Position numbers and translations under genes: made by a program
Source of the DNA: Elusimicrobiota bacterium
GTDB lineage: Bacteria; Elusimicrobiota; Elusimicrobia; UBA1565
Reading direction: 5' to 3'
DNA length: 64,000 bases
NCBI GenBank assembly: GCA_003450735.1
Contig: DMEZ01000071.1
Coordinates: 3,827-67,826, forward strand
Notes under the pieces: generated by a model
What the model was told of the DNA's origin: nothing
Databases searched by the model: none
The model's input: only the letters and a program-made list of their open reading frames with translations
Part shown: in pieces, positions 10,038-17,973 of the stretch
Layout: every line of letters begins with the position of its first letter
Numbering within the stretch: position 1 is the first letter of the stretch

Positions 10038-10549
10038 CGGGGGCCCCCGCCGAGGCGGTCGAGCACGGTGAAGTTCTTGAGCCTCGAGCAGCGCAGGTGG
10101 CAGAGGGCGATGGCCGCCGCGTCCGCCACGTCGTCCGGGCGCAGGAGGTCCTGGAGCCCCAGGGCCGAGCGCACCATCTTCTGCATCTGGAGCTTGTCGG
10201 CCGTCCCGGAGCCCGAGATGGCGATCTTGACCTGCTTGGGGTTGTACTCCCGGACGACCACCCCGCTCTGCGAGGCGGCCAGGAGGATGACGCCCCGGGC
10301 CTGCAGGGTCGAGCGGACCGAGTGCGCGGCCGTCAGGAAGAACATCTCCTCGACCGCCATCACGTCGGGCTTGTGCTCGGCGAGGATGCGGCGCAGGCCC
10401 TCGTGCAGCTTCTCGAGGCGGAGGGGGAGGTGTTCGCGGGGGGAGGTCTTGAGCAGGCCGCTTCCGGCCAGCTCGGCCGTCGCGGAGGCGCCCCGCACCA
10501 GGGCCCAGCCGGTGTCGGCCATCCCAGGGTCCACCCCCAGGACGGTCAT
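10034..10549 (-). CDS. ruvC: Crossover junction endodeoxyribonuclease RuvC
   Basis: RuvC cuts Holliday junctions as a dimer. The ATG near 10549 gives a 171-aa protein starting [18 protein letters not shown]; the open frame upstream of it is antisense-like noise inside yebC. The catalytic acids are visible: Asp7 in GVDPG, a Glu in VMAVEEMFF near residue 68, and the Asp pair in [12 protein letters not shown] near residues 138-145. The start overlaps the yebC stop by about 4 nt and the end overlaps ruvA by 4 nt, so translation of the three is coupled. Confidence 0.96.
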   Translation of the reverse strand: MTVLGVDPGMADTGWALVRGASATAELAGSGLLKTSPREHLPLRLEKLHEGLRRILAEHKPDVMAVEEMFFLTAAHSVRSTLQARGVILLAASQSGVVVREYNPKQVKIAISGSGTADKLQMQKMVRSALGLQDLLRPDDVADAAAIALCHLRCSRLKNFTVLDRLGGGPR

Positions 10550-11301
10550 TTCTCGATGGCCGCCAGGATCGTGTCCGGGATGTCGAAGTTCGCGTACACG
10601 TTCGAGACGTCGTCGTGCGCCTCGAGGCCTTCCATGAGTTCGAGGATCTTCCGGGCGGTCTCCTCCGAAGCGACGGGGACCGTGCTCTTGGGGACCATGG
10701 CGACCTCGGGGGACTCGACCGGCAGACCCTTGGCTTTGAGCCCGTCTGCGACCGCCTGGAGGGCCTGCGGCGGGGTGAAGACCTCGAACACGTCCGCGTC
10801 CTCGGACTTGATGTCGTCGGCGCCGAGCTCGAGGGCGAGTTCCATGAGGGCTTCCTCGGTGGTCTTGGACTTGGGGACGGAGAGGGTGCCCTTCTTCTCG
10901 AACTGGAAGGCCACGCAGCCGGCCTGGCCCATGTTGCCGCCGTGGTCCTCGAAGATCTTGCGGATCTCGTTGGTGGAGCGGTTGCGGTTGTCGGTCGTGC
11001 CTTCCGCGAAGACGGCGACGCCGCCCGGGGCGTAGCCCTCGAAGGTCAGCTCCTCGTAGTTGGCGCCGGGCAGCTCGCCCGTGCCCTTCTGGATGGCGCG
11101 CTTGACGTTCTCGGCCGGCATGTTGGCGGCGCGGGCGTCGTCGACGGCCTTGCGCAGGCGGGGGTTGTCGGCGGGCTTCCCGCCGCCCATCTTCGCGGCC
11201 ATGGTGATCTCCCGCACGATGCGGGTCCAGACCTTGCCGCGCTTCGCGTCCGTGATGGCCTTCTTGTGCTTGATGCCCGCCCAGTGGGAATGACCGCCCA
11301 T
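10546..11301 (-). CDS. yebC: YebC/PmpR family protein (TACO1-like)
   Basis: A 251-aa soluble protein beginning MGGHSHWAGIKHKKAITDAK, the invariant start of the YebC family. DNPRLRKAVDDARAANMPAE and RAIQKGTGE follow, with the acidic central and C-terminal domains after that. The family was annotated as transcriptional regulators; later work links members to translation of difficult (poly-proline) stretches, so its role here is family knowledge only. An AGGAGG site at 11307-11312 is 5 nt before the ATG. The gene heads the yebC-ruvC-ruvA-ruvB operon, a conserved arrangement. Confidence 0.97.
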   Translation of the reverse strand: MGGHSHWAGIKHKKAITDAKRGKVWTRIVREITMAAKMGGGKPADNPRLRKAVDDARAANMPAENVKRAIQKGTGELPGANYEELTFEGYAPGGVAVFAEGTTDNRNRSTNEIRKIFEDHGGNMGQAGCVAFQFEKKGTLSVPKSKTTEEALMELALELGADDIKSEDADVFEVFTPPQALQAVADGLKAKGLPVESPEVAMVPKSTVPVASEETARKILELMEGLEAHDDVSNVYANFDIPDTILAAIEK

Positions 11302-11336
11302 CGGCTCCTCCTGATGAAAACCCCGGCGACCGAGGG

Positions 11337-11342
11337 ATTTTA
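11337..11342 (-). promoter_or_regulatory. Candidate -10 box of the yebC-ruvCAB operon
   Basis: The minus-strand hexamer TAAAAT is placed to start a message of about 28-nt leader carrying the AGGAGG site. The -35 is not clear. Its upstream region overlaps the promoter of the divergent tRNA gene. Confidence 0.35.
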
Positions 11343-11364
11343 GCTAAATTCACGAGCTTAGTGA

Positions 11365-11370
11365 TACAAT
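11365..11370 (+). promoter_or_regulatory. Candidate -10 box of tRNA-Arg
   Basis: TACAAT ends 8 nt before the mature 5' end of the tRNA (11379), so transcription would begin within about two bases of the mature end. No clear -35 is seen at 16-18 nt. Confidence 0.4.
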
Positions 11371-11378
11371 AGGACCAC

Positions 11379-11450
11379 GCGCCCGTAGCTCAAAGGATAG
11401 AGTAGCGGTCTTCGGAACCGCTGGTGCAGGTTCGATTCCTGCCGGGCGCA
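11379..11450 (+). tRNA. tRNA-Arg (anticodon UCG)
   Basis: The 72-nt cloverleaf folds fully. The acceptor stem is GCGCCCG with CGGGCGC, the D-arm GCTC/GAGT, the anticodon stem GCGGT/ACCGC around the loop CTTCGGA (anticodon TCG at loop positions 3-5), and the T-arm GCAGG/CCTGC around TTCGATT. The discriminator is A at 11450. The CCA end is not encoded, so it must be added after transcription. It decodes CGA (and, by wobble, other CGN) arginine codons. It lies between the divergent yebC and the downstream HEAT-repeat gene. Confidence 0.97.
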
Positions 11451-11470
11451 CGTCTTCCTCAATGGCACCT

Positions 11471-11476
11471 TATAAA
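11471..11476 (+). promoter_or_regulatory. Candidate -10 box of the HEAT/metalloprotease/PorV operon
   Basis: TATAAA lies 21 nt downstream of the tRNA and 15 nt upstream of the ATG at 11492. It would give a very short leader and argues for that ATG over the earlier one at 11462. No good -35 is visible, so read-through from the tRNA promoter remains possible. Confidence 0.3.
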
Positions 11477-11491
11477 CTTCCCGTAACCCGC

Positions 11492-12616
11492 ATGCAATCT
11501 TTTCGCAACTCCGCGCGCCTATTCTTTATTGTGCTTGCGCTGGCTTTGCCCGTTCTCGCGGGGGACGCGCCCAAGGACGCCCGGAAGGCGCTCGGGGCGA
11601 AGGCTCTGGACGCGCTCCGTTCGGCGTTGTCCCACGATGACGCGGACGTGCGGGCGCTGGCCGCCGCGCAGTGGGGCCGCATCGGGAACCCCGCGGCCGT
11701 CCCGCTGCTGGAGAAGGCTTTGAAGGACCGCAACCCCTACGTCCGGATCGCCGCCGCACGGAGCCTGCACGACCTCGGCGACGGGACCGGCCTGAGGGCG
11801 CTCGAGGAGATCGTGAGCATCGTGCCCAAGTCCGCCAAGACCGACGAGACGCTCGCTGCCGTGGAGGAGATGCGCTCCGTGGCCCGGAACAAGGTCCGGG
11901 TCGAGGCCCTGCGCGCCCTCGCGGCCATGGGAGACCCGTCCTCGCGCCCCGTCCTGGAGCGGGTGCGCCGCGACTCCGACGGCGCCGTGCGCGACGCCTG
12001 CACCCTGGCTCTGGCGCGCCTCGGGATGGGCGGCGTCGAGGAGTTCTTCGCCGCTCTCGAGGACCCGGACCCGGAGGTGCGCTCCAAGGCCGTGCGCCTG
12101 CTGGGGGAGACCCGGAGCCCTTCCCTCATCGCCCGCCTGAAGCCCCTCGCCGACGACACGGAGTTCGCCGTGCGCGCGGCGGTCATGGAGGCGCTGGGGG
12201 ACATCGGCTCCGCGGACGCGCTCCCCATCCTGGAGGACGGGCTCGCGGACCAGAACGAGCGGGTCCGCGCCAAGGCGGTCGAAGCCGCCGGCGAGATCCC
12301 CGACCGCGCCAGCGTCGCCCTTCTCGAGTCGGCCCGCAAGACGACCAACGCCCACATCGAGCTGCTCGCCCTGCGCGGGCTCGCCCGGCGCGGCGAGCCC
12401 GTGGACGCGGCGCTCGCCGAGCGGGCCCTGGGCCGGCCGGACACGGACACCCAGCTTTTGGCCATCGAGACGCTCGAGGCCGCGGGAGGGAGCCGGGCCG
12501 TGGGTGCCCTCGAGTCCGCCCTCGACGACCGCGACTTCAAGGTCCGGGTCCGGGCCGCGGCCGCGCTGATCCTCCTCCTCCGCAAGCCGGCTTCCGGCAA
12601 GGGGGACGCGCGGTGA
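11492..12616 (+). CDS. Secreted HEAT-repeat protein
   Basis: A 374-aa exported scaffold protein. The start MQSFRNSARLFFIVLALALP forms a clean signal peptide ending near VLAGDA. A start 30 nt earlier at 11462 (MAPYKLPVTR extension) is possible but fits less well. The mature part is about ten HEAT-like repeats of about 30 residues with the pattern D-x-x-V-R-x-x-A-x-x-x-L, for example NPYVRIAAARSLHDLGD, PEVRSKAVRLLGE, EFAVRAAVMEALGDIG and ERVRAKAVEAAGEI. Such repeats bind proteins or peptides; no enzymatic motif is seen. Its stop overlaps the GTG start of the metalloprotease (12613), so it may help that protease fold or export, an inference from coupling. Confidence 0.85.
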   Translation: MQSFRNSARLFFIVLALALPVLAGDAPKDARKALGAKALDALRSALSHDDADVRALAAAQWGRIGNPAAVPLLEKALKDRNPYVRIAAARSLHDLGDGTGLRALEEIVSIVPKSAKTDETLAAVEEMRSVARNKVRVEALRALAAMGDPSSRPVLERVRRDSDGAVRDACTLALARLGMGGVEEFFAALEDPDPEVRSKAVRLLGETRSPSLIARLKPLADDTEFAVRAAVMEALGDIGSADALPILEDGLADQNERVRAKAVEAAGEIPDRASVALLESARKTTNAHIELLALRGLARRGEPVDAALAERALGRPDTDTQLLAIETLEAAGGSRAVGALESALDDRDFKVRVRAAAALILLLRKPASGKGDAR

Positions 12617-15600
12617 CCCGCTTCCTGGCCGCCGCTCTCTGCCTCCTCTGGGCCTCCCCGGCCGGTGCGATCAAGCCGGAACCCTCGCATCTCGAGGACG
12701 CCCGCCGCTTCGGACAGGGCGCCGCCTCCGAGAGCCTCGGCGATTCCGCGCGCGTCAAGCGCGCCCGGGAAGCCGTCCGGCGGTTCAACGAGGGCGCGCG
12801 GGGCCGCTACGCCTCCTCCCTGCGCGCGGCCAGCCTCCAGCCCACGGTCTTCGCGCCGGCCGCCAAGGCCGTCGCAGACGCGTTCCTCCGGAAGAGCGGC
12901 GCGCTCCTCGGGATCGACCCCTCCGAGCTCAAGCTGGCGCTGGCGCGCGCCGACGGCGGCATCCACCACCTGCTCTTCGAGCAGGTCCACGAGGGCATCC
13001 CGGTCGAGTTCTCCCGCGTGAAGGTCCACGTGGACTCGAACGGGGACATCCTCTCGGTCGAGTCGGGCTACCGGGACGCATCGGGGGCGGCGAAGGCCCC
13101 GCTGGTCGCGGAGCGTTCCGCGGCGCAGGCCGCGTCGGCCGACCTCGGCGGAGGGGTCGAGCTGCCCCCCGGCTCGCTTTCCTATTATCCCAAGCCGGGC
13201 GTCGGCCTGCGGCTGGCCTGGAAGTTCCGCGCGCACGGCCAAGGCGGCCGCTGGCTGTACTACGTGGACGCCCTCGACGGCTCCCTGCTGTTCCGGTACA
13301 ACGACCTGAGGTACGCGGTCTGCAACACCTCGGGCCAGATCACCGGCGACGTCTACGACTACCTGCCCGAAACCCAGCCCGTGCCCCTCAAGGTGGTCCG
13401 GCCCTTCGCCCACCAGAGGGTCTACATCGGGGACGCTTCCCACGTGGTCGAGACCGACCTTGAGGGCAAGTTCTGCAGCCTCGACTCCGGCAAGATCTTC
13501 ACCTCCCTCCAGGGGCCCTACGCCAACGTGGCGAGCTTCATGACGGCCAGCGCCCACTACGACAACGCCGGCGGCGAGTGGACGACCTTCTCCTCGCCCA
13601 ACTCCTCGCCCCACCCCTATCCCAACAGCGCCGTGATCCTCTCCACCATCAACGCGCCCTCGGCCGCCCAGGGCGCCTGCTCGGGCTTGCGCGACCCGGT
13701 CAAGGTGCTGCCCAACTTCACGAACTTCAGGGTCGGCACCCTCTCGGAGTTCGCCGACATCACCGACGCCGACTACGTCGAGGTCCTCGACGGGGCGGGC
13801 TATCCGGCCGCGGTCTACGTGGGCAACAAGGGCTCGTTCCGGGGCGCCGCGGTCGCGGGCCGGCAGCTGAGGCTGCGCCTGACGACCAGCGAGTCCGGGC
13901 AGTTCTACGGCTTCGACGTCAACGTCTCCTCCTATCTCTGCCTGAAGAACAACCCGACCCTCGCCGACAACTCCACCTCGAGCTTCACCTGGACGTCCAC
14001 CCGCACCGTTTACGGCACCAACGACGAGGTGAGCCTCTTCTACCACGTCAACAAGGTCCACGACTACTTCATGGGGGGGCCGAACTTCTCCAGCTCGGCC
14101 TTCATCAGCCGGCCGCTCCCCGTCATGGCCAACCTGGGCCCCGGCATCAACAACGCCTTCTACGACCCCGTGGGCCGGTTCCTGGCGTTCGGCGACGTGA
14201 TGGACTTCCCCCGCGATGGGAGCATCGTCTACCACGAGTACGTCCACTACGTCGTGGACCAGATCTACCCCATCCTCAACTTCGGCCAGAACGGCGCCAT
14301 CTCGGAGGCCCTCTCCGACTACTTCACGGCCAGCGCCTTGAACACCAGCAAGATCGGCGCCTATGTCTCGGGCGGAGGCGAGGGGTCCCTGCGCGACCTG
14401 GACTCGACGCTGCTGGGCGGCTGCTCGGTGCCGACCTCCAACTGCAAGAAGTTCCCGGACCACTGGACGGGGGAGCTGCACTTCGACAGCTTCATCCTCA
14501 GCCAGGCCCTCTGGGAGATCCGCCAGGGCCTCGCGAGCGGGCCGCTCGGCGCGGCCAACGGCCGCAAGTGCGCCGACCAGCTCGTCTTCCGCTCCCTCTT
14601 CTTCTTCCCGGACAACTTCCGGGACTTCCTAGAAGGGATGCTGCAGGTCAGCGCCCGGGCCGCGAGCCTGGCTCCCTCCTGCCTGGGCAACGACCAGCAC
14701 ACCGGCCTCATCCTGGGACAGTTCAGCCAGCACGGCATCGTCGAGCTTCCCCGCGACCAGGAGGACCTCTACGAGCCCAACGACGGCATCCAGTCGGCCG
14801 TGGACATCACGACCAACTCGCTCATCAGCGCCCGGGTCTACCCGGCGGCCGACATGGACTATTACTCCTTCGGGGCGGGGGCGGGCCCGATGAGGCTGAC
14901 CTTGACTTTGCCCGAGAACCCCGCGGTGCCGGGCACCCGCTTCGCCTACGAGGTGATGCTCATCGACAAGGGCTACAACCTCATCAAGGAGGTCATGCCG
15001 ACCATCGACATCAATCCGGCGGTGGGCTCGGGCCTCTGCCCCAACGGGACCGACCCCTGCCTGACCTCGCAGAAGGAGGTCGTCCTGGAATACAACGTGC
15101 CCTCCGCGGGGCAGTACTTCGTGCTCATCGCCGCCGGCCTCGCGGACTACACGGACTACGCCTCCAACGGCAACACGAACTCGTCGCAGTACTACCAGCT
15201 CCAGTCCGAATACAACCGGACGGGCCCGGTCGGCACCCGCATCATCACGGCCTCCTACGACAACGACACGGTGTCGTTCCAGGTGGGCGTCTCGGTGTTC
15301 GGTTCGACGGCCGCCTACGGCTTCCACCACGCCCGCCTGCGCGACCACGCCCTCGCCGTCCTGCCGGAGACCGAGACGAACCTCCCGGGCTCCTATCTGA
15401 CCTTCGTCTCCTCGTCCTTGAGCGTCCAGCCGGCGACCGCCACCGTGCTCTCCGGGACGATCGCCGGCCAGCTGCGCCTCCAGCCGGGCTTCGCGCGCCG
15501 CTTCCCGGCGGTCGGCACCGTGTTCCTGGAGATCTTCGGCGAAAGCCCGCTGGCCAGGGCCGGCGGCCTCTACCACCACCCGACCTCCCTGGGCTTCTCC

Positions 15601-15909
15601 ACGCCGCTGAATCTGACCGCCCGGGAGAACAACCTGACCGCCTGGAACAACGTGTTCAATCCCGCCCGGGGGGAGCACGCCACCTTCAAGTACGAGACGA
15701 TCGAGGCCGGCCACGTCCGCCTGCGGCTCTTCACGCTGAACGGGGCGCTGGTCAAGACCGTGGTCGACTCGGATCTGCCCGCCGGGAAGGGCTCCGTGGA
15801 CTGGGACGGGACGAACTCCGCCGGCAACCGCGTCGCGAGCGGCATCTACTACCTGCACCTCGACGCGCCCGGCGGCAGCCGCGTCCAGAAGGTCGTGGTC
15901 GTGAAATAG
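12613..15909 (+). CDS. Secreted thermolysin-like metalloprotease with C-terminal FlgD-like sorting domain
   Basis: A 1098-aa zinc peptidase of the M4/M36 gluzincin type. The GTG start gives VTRFLAAALCLLWASPAGA, a signal peptide. A fungalysin/thermolysin-type propeptide (FTP/PepSY-like, about residues 60-220) includes KLALARADGGIHHLLFEQ and VHVDSNGDILSVESGYR. The zinc motif HEYVH sits at about residues 541-545, and the third ligand Glu is in SEALSDYF at about 565, exactly the thermolysin spacing of 20. A CUB-like or jelly-roll insert may precede the catalytic part. The last 85 residues resemble FlgD-like/T9SS type A domains: LRLFTLNGALVKTV, VDWDGTNSAGNRVASGIYY and a basic end. It is followed after 1 nt by a PorV-like gene. 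Confidence 0.9.
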   Translation: MTRFLAAALCLLWASPAGAIKPEPSHLEDARRFGQGAASESLGDSARVKRAREAVRRFNEGARGRYASSLRAASLQPTVFAPAAKAVADAFLRKSGALLGIDPSELKLALARADGGIHHLLFEQVHEGIPVEFSRVKVHVDSNGDILSVESGYRDASGAAKAPLVAERSAAQAASADLGGGVELPPGSLSYYPKPGVGLRLAWKFRAHGQGGRWLYYVDALDGSLLFRYNDLRYAVCNTSGQITGDVYDYLPETQPVPLKVVRPFAHQRVYIGDASHVVETDLEGKFCSLDSGKIFTSLQGPYANVASFMTASAHYDNAGGEWTTFSSPNSSPHPYPNSAVILSTINAPSAAQGACSGLRDPVKVLPNFTNFRVGTLSEFADITDADYVEVLDGAGYPAAVYVGNKGSFRGAAVAGRQLRLRLTTSESGQFYGFDVNVSSYLCLKNNPTLADNSTSSFTWTSTRTVYGTNDEVSLFYHVNKVHDYFMGGPNFSSSAFISRPLPVMANLGPGINNAFYDPVGRFLAFGDVMDFPRDGSIVYHEYVHYVVDQIYPILNFGQNGAISEALSDYFTASALNTSKIGAYVSGGGEGSLRDLDSTLLGGCSVPTSNCKKFPDHWTGELHFDSFILSQALWEIRQGLASGPLGAANGRKCADQLVFRSLFFFPDNFRDFLEGMLQVSARAASLAPSCLGNDQHTGLILGQFSQHGIVELPRDQEDLYEPNDGIQSAVDITTNSLISARVYPAADMDYYSFGAGAGPMRLTLTLPENPAVPGTRFAYEVMLIDKGYNLIKEVMPTIDINPAVGSGLCPNGTDPCLTSQKEVVLEYNVPSAGQYFVLIAAGLADYTDYASNGNTNSSQYYQLQSEYNRTGPVGTRIITASYDNDTVSFQVGVSVFGSTAAYGFHHARLRDHALAVLPETETNLPGSYLTFVSSSLSVQPATATVLSGTIAGQLRLQPGFARRFPAVGTVFLEIFGESPLARAGGLYHHPTSLGFSTPLNLTARENNLTAWNNVFNPARGEHATFKYETIEAGHVRLRLFTLNGALVKTVVDSDLPAGKGSVDWDGTNSAGNRVASGIYYLHLDAPGGSRVQKVVVVK

Positions 15910-15910
15910 C

Positions 15911-17080
15911 ATGAGAGCCCCAGCCGCCGTGCTGACGCTGCTCGCGCTCCTCCCCGCCCCCGCGCGGGCGGAGGAGAACCCCGGCGTCAGCGCCGCCCCC
16001 ATCCTGCAGATGACCCCCGGGGCGCGCGCGAGCGGCATGGGCTCGGCCTTCACGGCGGTCGCCGACGACCTCTCGGCGCTGCACTTCAACCCCGCGGGCC
16101 TGAGCAACCTCGACCACCGCAACGTGAACTTCACCTACCTGAAGGGCTTCCAGGACCAGAGCGTGGAGCACATCGCCGCCGCGACGCCCCTGCCCTTCGC
16201 GGGCGTCATCGGCAACGGGTACACGACCCTCGCGGCCGGCCTCACCCTCGCCCAGAACGGCAAGATCGAGGTGAACCGCACGAACGCCGACGGCTCCTTC
16301 CGGGACACCCGCTCGCTCAACGCGGGAGGCGACCTCGTGGCGAGCGTCGGCTTCTCGGAGCGGGCGCTGGAGTCCACCTTCGAGGGGAAGGGCCGCCCGG
16401 TGACCTTGCGCCACTTCATCGGGGTCGGGGCCAAGTACGTCCGCTCGACGTTGGCCGAGCAGTATTCCGCGAGCGCCTGGGGCGGGGACCTCGGCTACCA
16501 GCTGCGCTGCCCGGAGCTGGGGGTGTCCTTCGGCGCGGCGGCGCAGAACTTCGGCACCCAGATGAAGTTCATCGAGGAGGGCGACCCGCTCCCCCTGACC
16601 TTCCGGACGGGGTTCGCCTACTTCCTGCCGCTCGACCTGCTCGAGACGCCCCCCAGCCAGTCCGTGCTCTTCTCCCTCGACGGCGACTACCTGTACTACG
16701 AGCGCACTCCCCACGCCAACATCGGCGTCGAATACTCCGCGATGCGGATGTATCACCTGCGCCTGGGCTACCAGATCCACCGCGACGTGGCCGGGCTGAC
16801 CTTCGGGTTCGGCCTCGCCTGGCGCGGCCTGGGGGTCGACTACGCCTGGGCGCTCAACGACGCCTTGGGGGACATCCACCGCTTCGGGCTCACCTGGCGC
16901 TTCGGCAAGGTGTCTGCGCGCACGCGCGAGCGGCCTTCGCGGCCCTACATCGAGAGCATGCCGGAGAGCGAGGACCTCGACGAGATCGAGAAGAAGACGC
17001 CCGAGCTGCTCGACGAGCCGACCAAGCCCCGCCGCCGCGCCTCCGACTACGACAAGGGCGCGCCCGGCTGGATCTACTGA
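15911..17080 (+). CDS. PorV/PorQ-like outer-membrane barrel protein
   Basis: A 389-aa protein with a signal peptide (MRAPAAVLTLLALLPAPARA) and the family start ILQMTPGARASGMGSAFTAVADDLSALHFNPAGL, typical of PorV/PorQ (UPF0164) barrels. Alternating hydrophobic strands continue to about residue 335. A charged tail of about 50 residues (residues 335-389) follows the barrel. PorV of the type IX secretion system binds the C-terminal domain of cargo and hands it to the attachment machinery. Its position 1 nt after a protease carrying such a domain suggests it serves that protease. Its end overlaps the convergent DUF4340 gene by 7 nt. Confidence 0.88.
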   Translation: MRAPAAVLTLLALLPAPARAEENPGVSAAPILQMTPGARASGMGSAFTAVADDLSALHFNPAGLSNLDHRNVNFTYLKGFQDQSVEHIAAATPLPFAGVIGNGYTTLAAGLTLAQNGKIEVNRTNADGSFRDTRSLNAGGDLVASVGFSERALESTFEGKGRPVTLRHFIGVGAKYVRSTLAEQYSASAWGGDLGYQLRCPELGVSFGAAAQNFGTQMKFIEEGDPLPLTFRTGFAYFLPLDLLETPPSQSVLFSLDGDYLYYERTPHANIGVEYSAMRMYHLRLGYQIHRDVAGLTFGFGLAWRGLGVDYAWALNDALGDIHRFGLTWRFGKVSARTRERPSRPYIESMPESEDLDEIEKKTPELLDEPTKPRRRASDYDKGAPGWIY

Positions 17081-17973
17081 GCCGCCTGGAACGGCGCGAG
17101 CTTCCAGGCCGAGAGCTTGAACAGGACGCCCTCCCTTCCCTTCACCCGCGCGTAGTGCGCTTGGTCCTCCGTCCTGGGCCCGAAGAAGACCTCCAGGGTC
17201 CTCTCGGGCGCGGCCGGCCCGGCGCGCTGCGCGTAGCGCACCTTGAGCCGGAGCCAGGGATCGGCCAGGGAGCGCAGGACCGAGGGGGCGGCGTCCTTCT
17301 CCGGGAGTGCGCGGTCGGCCTGGAGGCGGGCGAGGGCGGCGAGGACGGGCGCCGCGGCGGGCTCGGCGAGCGGCGGGCCGCTCAGGACGAGCGCGGAGGC
17401 CTTCGAGCGCGCCTCGACCGCCCTCACGGTGTCCGAGGCGATCGAGCAGAGAAGGCGGTCGGCCCATTCCCCGCCTTCCCGCTCCAGCTCTCCCCGCGCG
17501 AGCCCGCGCGCCTCGCGCACCTCGCCGGAGGGGGGGCGCCGGAAGAAGAAGGAGTCGAAGTCCGGGCCCGGAGCGCCGACGAGCAGGTCGAGCGCCGGCT
17601 CGGCGTCCGTGGGCAGGGCGAAGGCCTTCAGGCGGAGCCCGGGCTCCAGGAGCCCGAAGGCGGCGTGCCGCTCGAAGCTCGCGCTGAGCGGCTCCGAGAC
17701 CGAGACGTGCGCGAGCTTCCTGAGCAGGGCCTGGACCGCGTCGGCGTCCGCGGGCTGGTCGAAGGGCTCTTTGAGCCGCCAGGAGGACGTCTCGCGCACG
17801 AGCAGGACCTCGCCGGCGCCGGGCCCCTGGAGGAGGATCTTGCCCGCGCTCTCCGCGTCCGCCCAGAGCGGGGCGGGCCCTGGCGCCCTTCTCTCCAGGT
17901 GCAGCAGGAGCGCCCAGAGGAGCGCCAGCCCCAGGAGCGCGGCGGCCAGGCCCTTAAGCGTCCGAGGGCTCAT
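17074..17973 (-). CDS. DUF4340-domain membrane-anchored protein
   Basis: A 299-aa protein with one N-terminal helix (about residues 8-26, LAAALLGLALLWALLLHL) and an extracytoplasmic DUF4340 domain. The sequence ETSSWRLKEPFDQPADADAV and the following segment on loss or gain of activity-related residues resemble the family start (x-W-x-L-x-x-P-x-x-x-x-A-D). Members accompany Gld-type ABC transporters, as here. Function is unknown. The ATG lies 20 nt inside the end of the permease-GldG gene, so the two are tightly coupled. It is the last gene of the three-gene ABC operon and converges on the PorV-like gene. Confidence 0.82.
   Translation of the reverse strand: MSPRTLKGLAAALLGLALLWALLLHLERRAPGPAPLWADAESAGKILLQGPGAGEVLLVRETSSWRLKEPFDQPADADAVQALLRKLAHVSVSEPLSASFERHAAFGLLEPGLRLKAFALPTDAEPALDLLVGAPGPDFDSFFFRRPPSGEVREARGLARGELEREGGEWADRLLCSIASDTVRAVEARSKASALVLSGPPLAEPAAAPVLAALARLQADRALPEKDAAPSVLRSLADPWLRLKVRYAQRAGPAAPERTLEVFFGPRTEDQAHYARVKGREGVLFKLSAWKLAPFQAAQ

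Noticed and set aside
11671..12612. Upstream extension of the metalloprotease frame within the HEAT-repeat gene
   Set aside because: The translation before the GTG at 12613 is Arg/Pro/Gly-rich noise, and a signal peptide begins exactly at that GTG.
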